From contig CAZJBP010000161.1 in assembly GCA_964544115.1 (NCBI GenBank), forward strand, positions 1 to 7,994: 7,994 nt of DNA, in the 5' to 3' direction. The translations under genes were made by a program, and so were the position numbers. Under the pieces are notes generated by a model. The model saw only the letters and a list, made by a program, of their open reading frames with translations, did not search any database and was not told where the DNA came from. Shown here piece after piece: positions 1-7,848 of this stretch. Within the stretch, counting starts at the first letter, position 1. Each line of letters begins with the position of its first letter. This DNA comes from CAZJBP01 sp964544115. GTDB taxonomy: Bacteria; Verrucomicrobiota; Kiritimatiellia; UBA8416; JADHWI01.

Positions 1-140
1 GGCCGTCCGACATCGCCTCTATCAAGGAACACGTTCCGGCGGTATCGTTCATGAACATTGCTCTCCCACAGGTGCGCGGTGGCGCAGGCCTGACAACACA
101 GCAGAAAGCAGATGAGGATCAATTTCGGAACATGCGACAT
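1..140 (-). CDS. Small putative lipoprotein, N-terminal part only (runs off left edge)
   Basis: This reading frame opens at ATG 140-138 and stays open to the window edge, giving 46 residues that begin MSHVPKLILICFLLCCQACA. A strong Shine-Dalgarno sequence, AAGGAAG (147-153), lies 6 bases before the ATG and fixes the start. The N-terminus has a lysine at residue 6, then a hydrophobic stretch (about residues 7-16), then a cysteine-rich segment ending QAC-ATAHLWE. This looks like a type II (lipoprotein) signal with Cys19 as the probable lipidated residue, although the lipobox is not canonical (QA before the Cys) and Cys15 or Cys16 are alternatives. It is the next gene after the CvpA-like gene on the same strand, with a 192-base gap that holds no other convincing gene. 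The rest of the protein is outside the window, so I cannot name a family or function. Confidence 0.6.
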   Translation of the reverse strand, partial: MSHVPKLILICFLLCCQACATAHLWESNVHERYRRNVFLDRGDVGR

Positions 141-332
141 CCGACACTTCCTTGGGCCAGCGCAACAGCCCTGCCACCATCCAGTTCGGCGTGACGGTAC
201 CGTCTTGAGGGGGCGCGGGCAAGGCAAAGGCGGCGGGCGGGTCCGTGTGAGGGGCTCTGCTGCTTCCGCGCACAACGCTCAAGGGCTGGCGACGCCGCCT
301 GAACCCCGAGCCCTGCCCCCTCAATTCCGCCT

Positions 333-869
333 CTATTCCGGCGGCGCCTGCACGTCGCGGATCTCCACCCCTTCCGCGGGCGGCGGCAGCACCTCGCCGC
401 CTCCCCACCTCTCGCGGAGCAGGGGAACGGCCTTGCGGAGCTGGCGACCGACGAGGGATTCGTCGCCGAATGTCCGGTTGAGGCCGTCGTGAGGAACGAG
501 GTTCATGCAGATGAAGACAAGGCACGCGAACGCGGCGGCGCGCAGCATCCCGACCACGAGGGCAAGACGCTTGTTGATCGACTCGGCGAACACGACCTGC
601 ATCAGGCTGCCGAGGATCAGCCGCAGGGCCAGGGCCAGGGCCAGCGCGGCGATGGCCAGGCCGATAAAGGCCACCGTTTCGGCATTCTCGCCTTGGAGCC
701 GCGTATGCGTTTCCAGCCATGCCCCCAGAGGACGAAAGCCGGCGAAGGCCGCCACCGCACCGGCGACCACTTCCGCCAGCCGGGCAATCTCGCCCCCCAG
801 CCCCCTGCGCCATCCCAGGATCGCGCCCGCCAGCACAAGCACCAGCACGCTGGCGTCGGCCATGTTCAT
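333..869 (-). CDS. CvpA family inner-membrane protein
   Basis: Predicted 178-residue membrane protein, a usual length for the CvpA (colicin V production) family. It begins MNMADASVLVLVLAGAILGW, followed by RRG at 21-23, matching the family's first membrane segment followed by a basic RRG-type turn. Hydrophobic segments lie at about 5-19, 31-45, 66-86 and 103-122. The C-terminal 50 residues are polar with a proline-rich tail. CvpA proteins are multi-pass membrane proteins linked to colicin V export, envelope homeostasis and biofilm traits, and their molecular role is not settled. I chose ATG 867-869 because the family pattern starts there. In-frame GTG codons at 900-902 (overlapping the TPR stop as GTGA) and 918-920 would add 11 or 17 residues, and none of these starts has a clear ribosome site, so translational coupling to the upstream TPR gene is likely. 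Family call is fairly secure; exact start is not. Confidence 0.8.
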   Translation of the reverse strand: MNMADASVLVLVLAGAILGWRRGLGGEIARLAEVVAGAVAAFAGFRPLGAWLETHTRLQGENAETVAFIGLAIAALALALALRLILGSLMQVVFAESINKRLALVVGMLRAAAFACLVFICMNLVPHDGLNRTFGDESLVGRQLRKAVPLLRERWGGGEVLPPPAEGVEIRDVQAPPE

Positions 870-898
870 GAACGGGATGTACTGATGAACGATATCGT

Positions 899-2359
899 TC
901 ACGGCTGCATCGCCAGCCACTCGCGCGTCTGCCGGGCCACAGGATCCGCCGGTGCCAGCGCGATGAAGCGATTGAAGTAGTTTCGCGCCTCGCCGGTCCG
1001 GCCGGCGCTGTAGTACAGGAGACCCATCAGGTGGTAACTGCGCGCGTGATCCGGGTGCGCCTCGATGACCTTACGAACGCATTCCTCCGCCTTGGCTGGC
1101 TGCCCACGGGCCCGCCAGGCCAGCGCGAGGTTGTAGCCGGCTTCCGCGTTTCCGGGGTCCAGCTTGAGCACGTATTCGAAGGCCTCGGATGCGCCCTGGG
1201 CATCGCCCTGGACGCTGAAGACCAGCCCCAGGTTCAGCGCCGCCGCCACCAGGTTGCGGTCGTGCGAAAGGGCCTGCCGGTAAAGCTCCGCGGCGGCGGC
1301 CCACTGGCCGGCGGCGTGCTGGGTTGCGCCCCGCTGGTACAACTCCGCCGCACGGGCCGGATCGGCGCCGGCGCTGCCAAGAATCCCCTGAAGGCCGGGT
1401 CCCTGCCGGGAGGGCGCGAGCGCGGCCAGCAGTGCCGCCGCCTCGGCGGAACGGCGATCCGAAGGAAACCGCGTACGGAACTGGACCACCAGGTCGCGCG
1501 TCGTGTCGGCGTCGTCCAGCTGGTCGCGGTACAGAACCACCAGATCCCACAGCACGTCGGGCGAAGCAGGGAAGGAGCGGACCCCTTCCTTCAGCGTGAT
1601 CAGCGCCTGAGCGTAGTCCTGGGCCTTGACGGCGGCGCGAGCGGAGGCGAGCAGGGGGGCTATCCGGGCGGCGTCTTCCTCCGACGCGCCGCCGAGAGAC
1701 TTGACGTAGGCGCGCGCCCCCTCGGCATGGCGGTCCTCCTGCAGCGAGGTCTTCAGAAATCGGTTGTAGTAGGCGGCGGCCGCGGCGGCCCCGCTGGGCT
1801 GCAGACGGCACACGTAGGCCATGTTGTAGAGCGCGGCCGGGTAGTCCGGCTGCATGCCGAGCGCCCGCGCCAGGCGCTGCTGCGCGGTCGCCGGATCCCC
1901 GGCGCGGATATCGACCACCGCGCGGGCGGTCATGAGGCGCGCCGAGTCCGGCGCGCGCTTCTGAGCGTCGTCCAGGTTGCGGCGCGCTTCATCCAGGCGA
2001 TCCAGGCGCAGGAACAGCAGCCCCAGCAATTCATACGGCTGAGCGTCTTCGGGCGAAAGATCGGCGGCTCGCTTCAGCGCTGCCACTGCGCCGCTGACGT
2101 TCCCCACCTCGGAGTAAGCCATGCCCAGGTTCGCCTGGGCCGTCGCGCTGCCGGGGTTGGCGCGGGCAGCTTTCTCAAGGCGGGGGACGGCGGCCTCAAA
2201 CTGTCCCTCGCGCATGAGCGTCATGCCGGAGTCGAGGTTTGCGCGCCAGTCGCCGCCACACCCGCCGGCCAGCAGGGCTGCTGCAACCGCGGCCGCCGCG
2301 GCGCATGCCGTCGCCGGCCTGAGAACCCATTGCCTGCCTATCTGCCTTTTCGCCCGCAC
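899..2359 (-). CDS. TPR-repeat lipoprotein
   Basis: Predicted 486-residue exported protein built of tetratricopeptide repeats. The N-terminus MRAKRQIGRQWVLR is basic, then an alanine-rich hydrophobic core runs into LLAGGC, giving a lipoprotein signal with Cys34 as the likely acylated residue. TPR-like units are visible at about 38-71, 72-105, 106-139, 140-172 and 173-206, then a divergent middle (about 225-325), then a second block at about 335-369, 370-403, 404-437 and 438-471 with typical features such as NLGLVFSVQGDAQGASEAF and an Asp-Pro at the unit ends. TPR arrays are protein-binding scaffolds, and the partner is unknown. I chose GTG 2359 because GGAGG (2367-2371) sits 7 bases upstream and the signal peptide then has a normal length. 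GTG 2362 is also possible. An in-frame ATG at 2416 would add 19 residues ahead of the signal and overrun the promoter-like sequence. The gene's stop overlaps the alternative GTG start of the CvpA gene downstream. Confidence 0.87.
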   Translation of the reverse strand: MRAKRQIGRQWVLRPATACAAAAAVAAALLAGGCGGDWRANLDSGMTLMREGQFEAAVPRLEKAARANPGSATAQANLGMAYSEVGNVSGAVAALKRAADLSPEDAQPYELLGLLFLRLDRLDEARRNLDDAQKRAPDSARLMTARAVVDIRAGDPATAQQRLARALGMQPDYPAALYNMAYVCRLQPSGAAAAAAYYNRFLKTSLQEDRHAEGARAYVKSLGGASEEDAARIAPLLASARAAVKAQDYAQALITLKEGVRSFPASPDVLWDLVVLYRDQLDDADTTRDLVVQFRTRFPSDRRSAEAAALLAALAPSRQGPGLQGILGSAGADPARAAELYQRGATQHAAGQWAAAAELYRQALSHDRNLVAAALNLGLVFSVQGDAQGASEAFEYVLKLDPGNAEAGYNLALAWRARGQPAKAEECVRKVIEAHPDHARSYHLMGLLYYSAGRTGEARNYFNRFIALAPADPVARQTREWLAMQP

Positions 2360-2385
2360 CACTCGTCCTCCCGCGCAGTCGGGGA

Positions 2386-2394
2386 TATATAGCA
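2386..2394 (-). promoter_or_regulatory. Possible extended -10 promoter of the TPR lipoprotein gene
   Basis: On the minus strand the sequence TGCTATATA (2394-2386) reads as an extended -10 element: TG, one base, then TATATA. It lies in the 69-base gap between the phosphoesterase stop and the TPR start. Transcription would start near 2379, about 20 bases before the GTG, leaving room for the GGAGG ribosome site. No convincing -35 hexamer is seen 17 bases upstream (GGTCGC). It is one of the few AT-rich spots in a GC-rich region, which is the main reason to take it seriously. Confidence 0.35.
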
Positions 2395-2428
2395 GTCTAC
2401 CCCGCTCCGCGACCATACAAAAAGGGGC

Positions 2429-3259
2429 TCACTCCGTCAGCGGAACGAAGGTGTGCTCCGGGGGCGTGCCGGGGCGGACGCGCCACAGCCGGAAGCCGAG
2501 GGGACGCCCGTCGAAGTTCTTGCTGGTCGTCTCGCCGCAGACGATCTGCATGCCCGCGTGCTCGAGGGCCACGCTGCGGTGCAGGTGCCCGCCGAGGACG
2601 GCCACGACGCCGTTGGTCGCGTATTCCGCGAGCACCCGCTGCCGGGTCTCCCTGGGCAGATTGGCGTAGGAATCGCCCTCGTTGGGGTCGCCCTCGAACG
2701 GCGGCTGGTGGCCGGCCACGATCACCGGCCGTCCCTTGCGGTGCGCCGCGCTGAGCGTTTGCGCCACCCACGCATCCTGGGCCGCGGTTTCTCCCTCCAC
2801 AGGCGCCTTCCACAGCGGCATGTCGACGAGGAGGAACCGGACGCCGCCGTACTCGAACGTCTGGCGGTCGGGGCCTATGGCCGCGCGAAAGAGCGCCAGC
2901 GAGGCGGGGGTGGGCGCGTTGCCGACATCGTGGTTTCCGGGCGTCACGTACCACGGCATGACCAGGCCCGACAGGATCTGCCGGACCTCGGCGAAGCTGT
3001 TCGTGTTCGCGGTCACGACGAGGTCCCCGCACACGATCACAAACGCGGGGGCGAGCGCGTTGATGCGGGCCACGGCCTGCGTCAGCGAAGCGCTGTCCGT
3101 GGCCACGTCGTTCATGCCCAGCTGCGGGTCGCACATCTGGACGAAGGTGAATTCCCGGGCGGGCGGCGCACCGAGTGGGGTCTGGCACCCGCTCACGAGG
3201 AGCAGCGCCGCCAGGGCGAGGATTACACGCGTCGACAGGTTCCGGAGGGCGTCTCTCAT
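2429..3259 (-). CDS. Calcineurin-like metallophosphoesterase, CPPED1-like, predicted lipoprotein
   Basis: Predicted 276-residue metal-dependent phosphoesterase. Residues 1-25 are a lipoprotein signal ending LLLVSGC, so Cys25 is probably lipidated and the enzyme acts outside the cytoplasm. Metallophosphoesterase blocks appear in order: CDPQLG (Asp44), CGDLV (Gly78-Asp79), GNHDVGNAPTP (108-118), GHQPPF (His184) and GGHLHR (His225, His227). In the first block the usual Asp-x-His is Asp-Pro-Gln, which I recall as a mark of the CPPED1-type subfamily, as is the GNHDVGN-P-T pattern. Substrate is unknown: phosphoprotein, nucleotide or lipid-linked phosphate are all possible. The start is ATG 3259, with AAGGAAG (3265-3271) five bases upstream. 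It overlaps the stop of the ATP-grasp gene as ATGA, a strong sign of translational coupling, so the two proteins are probably made together. Fold call is secure; substrate is not. Confidence 0.9.
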   Translation of the reverse strand: MRDALRNLSTRVILALAALLLVSGCQTPLGAPPAREFTFVQMCDPQLGMNDVATDSASLTQAVARINALAPAFVIVCGDLVVTANTNSFAEVRQILSGLVMPWYVTPGNHDVGNAPTPASLALFRAAIGPDRQTFEYGGVRFLLVDMPLWKAPVEGETAAQDAWVAQTLSAAHRKGRPVIVAGHQPPFEGDPNEGDSYANLPRETRQRVLAEYATNGVVAVLGGHLHRSVALEHAGMQIVCGETTSKNFDGRPLGFRLWRVRPGTPPEHTFVPLTE

Positions 3260-4494
3260 GGTGTCTTCCTTTCGGCAACCGGCATGGACTCCACGCGGCG
3301 AAACAGGTCGCCGCTCCCGGCAGAGCCCCTGCCCTCTTTGGACAGCAACAGCCGTGCCCCGCGCCGCCACTGCCACGCAAACGGCCGCGGGTCCTTCCGG
3401 GACCACACGGCGAACACCTTCGGCCCCCGGTACGGGGCGAGAATCTCCCGCAGCCCCAACTGCTCCACGCCGCGCATGCCCAGCGACCAGTGCAGATCCT
3501 CGTAGAGGTGAATCCACCGGCCCTGCCATCCGTTCGGCCGCGCGTCTTCGGGGGCGCCCAGCGCGTGCTCGGCGTACATCAGCCAGACGCAGTCCAGCCC
3601 GCAGCGGCGGGCCAGACCGTGCGACAGGAAGCAGCGGCCGTTCACCTCCATGAGCACGAACTCGCCATTTCGCGGATCGCGCTTGAAGTTGGCTGTCGCC
3701 ACGCCGGTCCAGTCCAGCTCACGCAGCAGGGCCAGCGTGGGCTCGACCAGGCGCCGCTCGTCGCACGTCTCGCCCACGCGCAGCACGCCGAAGTAGGGCG
3801 GCGACTGCCGCAGGCGGTGCTGTACGAACGCGCCTCGCACCCGGCGGCGCTCGTCAATGTAGACGCACTGCCCGTAGCCGAGCGAGTCCGGTCCGGGAAT
3901 CAGCTCCATCGCCATCGCCTGCATCCCGTCCTCTTCCAGGCGGGCCACGATGACGCCGAACTCAGAGCGGTCGCGGGCGACGAGCAGCTTCCTGCCGTAG
4001 CGGGCCGCGAACGTGTGGCTGATCTGCGGCTTGACCAGCATGGGGAAAGGCAGATCGTCGCGGGCCAGGAGCGCGCGGTCCGCGGCGCCGTACACCTCCG
4101 GCACGCGGATGCCGACGCGCCGCGCGGCCGCATAGGTGAGGCCCTTGTCCAGCACGTGCCGGACGCGGTTCCATTCGGGCACCGGAACGCAAAAGTCGGC
4201 CGACAGGCGCTCGCGGTGGCGGCTGAACAACTCCAGGGCCTCGTCGTTGGTCGGCACCAGCAGGCGGCCGCGCCAGTCGTGCCGCCGCGCGTCGAGCAGG
4301 TCCAGGAGCGTCTCGGGCGCAGCGTGAAACGAAGGCAGCCGGACGGCCTCGGACGCGAACCGCGACGCGTGCGCCATGTCGGCCTGTTTCGTGCAGACAA
4401 CGGCGACCCGCACACCGCGCTCGCCCAACGCGCGCACTGCCCCCAGCCCGTTGGCGTGACCGCCGACGACCACTGCTCCGGACCCGACGCTCAC
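3256..4494 (-). CDS. ATP-grasp superfamily protein (carboxylate-amine ligase-like)
   Basis: Predicted 412-residue cytoplasmic enzyme with the three-part ATP-grasp plan. The N-terminal preATP-grasp domain starts SVGSGAVVVGGHANGLGAVR with a glycine-rich nucleotide-fold loop. The central part has FPMLVKP (150-156, with Lys155 a probable ATP contact) and the acidic hydrophobic segment MAMELIPGPDS (194-204). The catalytic end FKRDPRNGEFVLMEVNGR (270-287) carries Glu283 and Asn285, the usual Mg-ATP ligands. Such proteins join a carboxylate to an amine or similar nucleophile through an acyl-phosphate. It resembles the uncharacterised 'predicted ATP-grasp' group (COG3919 type), some members of which sit in cell-surface polysaccharide loci. 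The C-terminal 90 residues, rich in Trp and Arg, are not assigned. I chose GTG 4494 because GGAGG (4501-4505) lies 6 bases upstream. An open frame reaches 4608 but would overlap fumC and adds an Arg/Cys/Pro-rich stretch without family features. Confidence 0.85.
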   Translation of the reverse strand: MSVGSGAVVVGGHANGLGAVRALGERGVRVAVVCTKQADMAHASRFASEAVRLPSFHAAPETLLDLLDARRHDWRGRLLVPTNDEALELFSRHRERLSADFCVPVPEWNRVRHVLDKGLTYAAARRVGIRVPEVYGAADRALLARDDLPFPMLVKPQISHTFAARYGRKLLVARDRSEFGVIVARLEEDGMQAMAMELIPGPDSLGYGQCVYIDERRRVRGAFVQHRLRQSPPYFGVLRVGETCDERRLVEPTLALLRELDWTGVATANFKRDPRNGEFVLMEVNGRCFLSHGLARRCGLDCVWLMYAEHALGAPEDARPNGWQGRWIHLYEDLHWSLGMRGVEQLGLREILAPYRGPKVFAVWSRKDPRPFAWQWRRGARLLLSKEGRGSAGSGDLFRRVESMPVAERKTP

Positions 4495-4555
4495 GATGGC
4501 CCTCCGGAGAAACCTGGGTGGAGCGCAGTGAAGGCGGCTGGTGGTGTACGCGGCT

Positions 4556-5956
<1,401 letters not shown>

Positions 5957-5963
5957 GCGGACT

Positions 5964-6464
5964 TCAGTAGTCCTCCTGGTGAAACCACTCGGCGTTCTCC
6001 AGCCACTGGCCCGGCTCAGCCCGCCCGACGAACCCGATGATGCTGTCTATGAAGGCCATGTGGAGCTCTTCTTCCTTCGCCAGGCGCAGAAACAGGTCGC
6101 GACCCTCGGGCGTGGCCGCCTTCGCGGCGCTGTTCTCGTAGAAGGCCTTGGCCTGAAGCTCCATGTCGAAGGCCTTACGGTACAGCGCCAGTTCGCTGGC
6201 CTCGCCTCCGAAGACGGCCTTGGAGTCAATGAGTTCACGGAACAGGTTCTTCATGTCGCCCTGGATGGTGTCCTTGGGCAGAACGGCCTTGCGCTGGTCT
6301 TTGATGCCCTGAAGAACCTTGGCGTGGACGATTTCCGCGTCGGCCAGTCGGCGCAGAATGCCGGCCACCCCCTTGTCGGCGGTCGATGCCGCGCACTGGC
6401 GGTAGAACAGCTCCCCATCCTTCTCCATCTGTATTGCGTAATCTATCACCTGAACAGGCTGCAT
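5964..6464 (-). CDS. Rubrerythrin/ferritin-like diiron protein without rubredoxin domain
   Basis: Predicted 166-residue four-helix ferritin-like protein. Iron-binding residues are laid out as two half-sites: MEKDGELFY in helix A (Glu14 or Glu17), EIVH (Glu44, His47) in helix B, MELQAKAFYE (Glu102 or Glu110) in helix C, and KEEELH (Glu132, His135) in helix D. Two E-x-x-H pairs are the hallmark of diiron rubrerythrin-like domains. There is no C-terminal rubredoxin Cys4 domain; the protein ends in an acidic, aromatic tail (EWFHQEDY). Family members reduce hydrogen peroxide or handle iron, mainly in anaerobes and microaerophiles, but without rubredoxin an external electron donor would be needed. 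I chose ATG 6464 because AAGGAGG lies 7 bases upstream and the family alignment begins there. Upstream in-frame starts to 6548 give a Cys/Arg-rich extension that runs through the promoter region. First gene of the leftward run. Confidence 0.9.
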   Translation of the reverse strand: MQPVQVIDYAIQMEKDGELFYRQCAASTADKGVAGILRRLADAEIVHAKVLQGIKDQRKAVLPKDTIQGDMKNLFRELIDSKAVFGGEASELALYRKAFDMELQAKAFYENSAAKAATPEGRDLFLRLAKEEELHMAFIDSIIGFVGRAEPGQWLENAEWFHQEDY

Positions 6465-6486
6465 GATGGCCCCTCCTTGTCGCGCC

Positions 6487-6516
6487 AGAATAGCCCTCAC
6501 CCGCTGCGGCGGGCAA
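6487..6516 (-). promoter_or_regulatory. Possible sigma-70-type promoter for the rubrerythrin-fumC genes
   Basis: Read on the minus strand: TTGCCC (6516-6511), an 18-base spacer, then TATTCT (6492-6487). Each hexamer matches four of six consensus positions. Predicted transcription start is near 6480, just upstream of the AAGGAGG ribosome site at about 6472-6477. The -35 hexamer lies inside one arm of a long inverted repeat (6501-6521), which may be a regulator site. Motif strength alone is modest. Confidence 0.35.
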
Positions 6517-6683
6517 GACCCAAACGCCAGAACCGCCCGCTGGGACATCTTCTGGGGCCTTGATGTGGAAAGGTGTGTGCCCTTATCGTGGCGGTGTGAG
6601 CGCAGGTCACATACCCGGAGCGGATGAGCCGGCCTCGCGGCCCGGCGCGACCGAAGGGCGGCGGGTCTTGCCCGCCGAAGCGG
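6501..6683. repeat. 21-base inverted repeat spanning the divergent promoter region
   Basis: Arms are 6501-6521 and 6663-6683, separated by 141 bases. 20 of 21 positions are complementary, including an uninterrupted core GGCGGGCAAGACCC (6508-6521) that pairs with GGGTCTTGCCCGCC (6663-6676). The only mismatch is at 6506/6678. The left arm covers the proposed -35 of the rubrerythrin promoter. The right arm lies at the beginning of the plus-strand gene and is itself the 3' side of a hairpin: CGGCGGG (6659-6665), loop TCTTG, CCCGCCG (6671-6677). It could be a paired operator, a REP-like dispersed element, or an attenuating hairpin. Confidence 0.6.
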
Positions 6684-7801
6684 CGGAGATCCAGTCTTAC
6701 GAGAATGGCCTGCTCGCGATGGCGCGCGCCGTGCAGGTCGTGGGGATGTATGGCGCGCCGCACCCCGCGGCCCGAGAGGCCGTGGACGTCTGGATCGAAC
6801 ACCTCGCCCCTCTCCTCAGGGCGCACGGAACGTTCACGCTGGGGTCGAAAGGGGACGTCGCGCTGGTCAATCGCATTCCGCTATCGATCACCAACCCTGT
6901 CGTTCTCTCCCTGCTGCGCAAACTCTACACGACCCGCGCCGGACAGCTCGAACTGCTCGTCGGCTTCGACGCCGAGGCTGCGGGCGCGATGGCCGCGTTT
7001 CTGGCTGGATCCGATGCGAGCCGGCTGGCCGGTGAGGAAGAGTCGCTCGAAGCCTGGCTCGCCCGCAGCCAGCTGCGCCACGTGCGCGTCAGCCGCCTGA
7101 AAGTCCTCGAGGTCCAGGAGGGCGACCGGGTTGTAAGCGGAACCCGGAAGCAGCCGCCCAAGCTGGCGAGACCTCCGGGCGCGCCGGATCCCGACCGGTT
7201 CCGCCCGGAAGACGTCGCCGCGTGGGCCCGGGCTTTCAGACAGGACGCCAACCGCCCCGGCCAGCCGCCCGTCCTGCCGCCGGGTGTGCGGGATGCGATC
7301 TGCGCCTACCTCCGGGGCACGACAGCGGCCCGCCCTGCGGATCTCGTGGAGCCCATGACCCGGGCGGCGGGCCACATCGCTCAATTGTCCGAACTGGTGC
7401 TCAAGACCGCGCTGGTTCAACAGGAAGTGGCGCAGCGGCCCGACGATCCGGTCGGCGTTGACGTCGTGAACTGCATTCGTGCCATCGTCGATGTGCTGCA
7501 GCAGGCGCCGGGAGCCCGGACCGACGAGGGGTGGGCCAACCTGGCTCGGACGCTGGCCGTGCTCGAAGAGGGAGTGCTCGAGAAGCTGCAGTCCATCACC
7601 GGCGGGACCGATGACGATGAGGAGGTCATCCGCGCGGGGGTTCGGGCCCTGCAGCACGAGCTCGAAGGCGCAGCGCTCAAGCGCGACTACGAACGGAAGC
7701 GCGAGGAGCTCCTCGCGGTGGAACAGAAGATCCAGCGGTTCTTCGGCTCCGAGTCCGAAAGCGCCACGCCCGGCGCCCCGGAACATCAGGACGGACACTG
7801 A
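6596..7801 (+). CDS. Protein of unknown function with an N-terminal domain seen in HD-GYP-type signalling proteins
   Basis: About 401 residues, soluble, with no signal or membrane segment. Residues 36-175 have the pattern: helix with YENGLLAMARAVQVVGMYG, then APHPAAREAV (His56-Pro57), then TLGSKGDVALVNRIPL and a Leu-rich helix. I associate this layout with the domain found ahead of HD-GYP modules in PVC and deltaproteobacterial proteins, but no HD-GYP motif follows. A Pro-rich linker (about 180-235) leads to an all-helical region and a charged coiled-coil-like end (ALQHELEG to EQKIQRFFG). Function unknown. The start is uncertain. I used GTG 6596 because codons before it have poor third-position GC (unlike those after). 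ATG 6563 would add 11 residues, TTG 6560 would add 12, and TTG 6668 would remove 24. None has a clear ribosome site. Divergent from the rubrerythrin gene, convergent with a response-regulator end. Confidence 0.75.
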   Translation: MSAGHIPGADEPASRPGATEGRRVLPAEAAEIQSYENGLLAMARAVQVVGMYGAPHPAAREAVDVWIEHLAPLLRAHGTFTLGSKGDVALVNRIPLSITNPVVLSLLRKLYTTRAGQLELLVGFDAEAAGAMAAFLAGSDASRLAGEEESLEAWLARSQLRHVRVSRLKVLEVQEGDRVVSGTRKQPPKLARPPGAPDPDRFRPEDVAAWARAFRQDANRPGQPPVLPPGVRDAICAYLRGTTAARPADLVEPMTRAAGHIAQLSELVLKTALVQQEVAQRPDDPVGVDVVNCIRAIVDVLQQAPGARTDEGWANLARTLAVLEEGVLEKLQSITGGTDDDEEVIRAGVRALQHELEGAALKRDYERKREELLAVEQKIQRFFGSESESATPGAPEHQDGH

Positions 7802-7829
7802 GCGGCGGGCCGGGCGGGGAAACGGGAGA

Positions 7830-7845
7830 ATCCGCCGGCGCGGAT
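7830..7845. terminator. Hairpin between convergent genes, possible bidirectional terminator
   Basis: ATCCGC (7830-7835), loop CGGC, GCGGAT (7840-7845) forms a perfect six-pair stem in the 47-base gap between two converging stop codons. There is no strong run of T on the plus side and only a mixed T/C stretch on the minus side. The location supports a terminator role more than the sequence does. Confidence 0.35.
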
Positions 7846-7848
7846 CGT

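Noticed and set aside
193..204. 12-base palindrome GACGGTACCGTC in the gap before the small lipoprotein gene
   Set aside because: One or two palindromes of this length are expected by chance in 8 kb, and no promoter-like sequence lies next to it.
112..492. Plus-strand open frame of 126 codons
   Set aside because: Antisense to CvpA and to the lipoprotein start. No ribosome site or motif.
49..813. Minus-strand open frame of 254 codons at the left end
   Set aside because: It overlaps the CvpA gene in another frame and reads as low-complexity Arg/Gly/Pro. The 5' part of the small lipoprotein lies in a different frame with a proper ribosome site.
1031..2392. Long plus-strand open frame (453 codons) opposite the TPR gene
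   Set aside because: It is an antisense shadow in GC-rich DNA. The product is Arg/Gly/Gln-rich without domain features, while the minus strand encodes clear TPR repeats.
2420..2450. Short hairpin and T-run (CCCCTTTTTG) at the end of the phosphoesterase gene
   Set aside because: The stem is only about four pairs (TCCG/CGGA) and lies within coding sequence, separated from the T-run by the stop and a C-run, so it is too weak to call a terminator.
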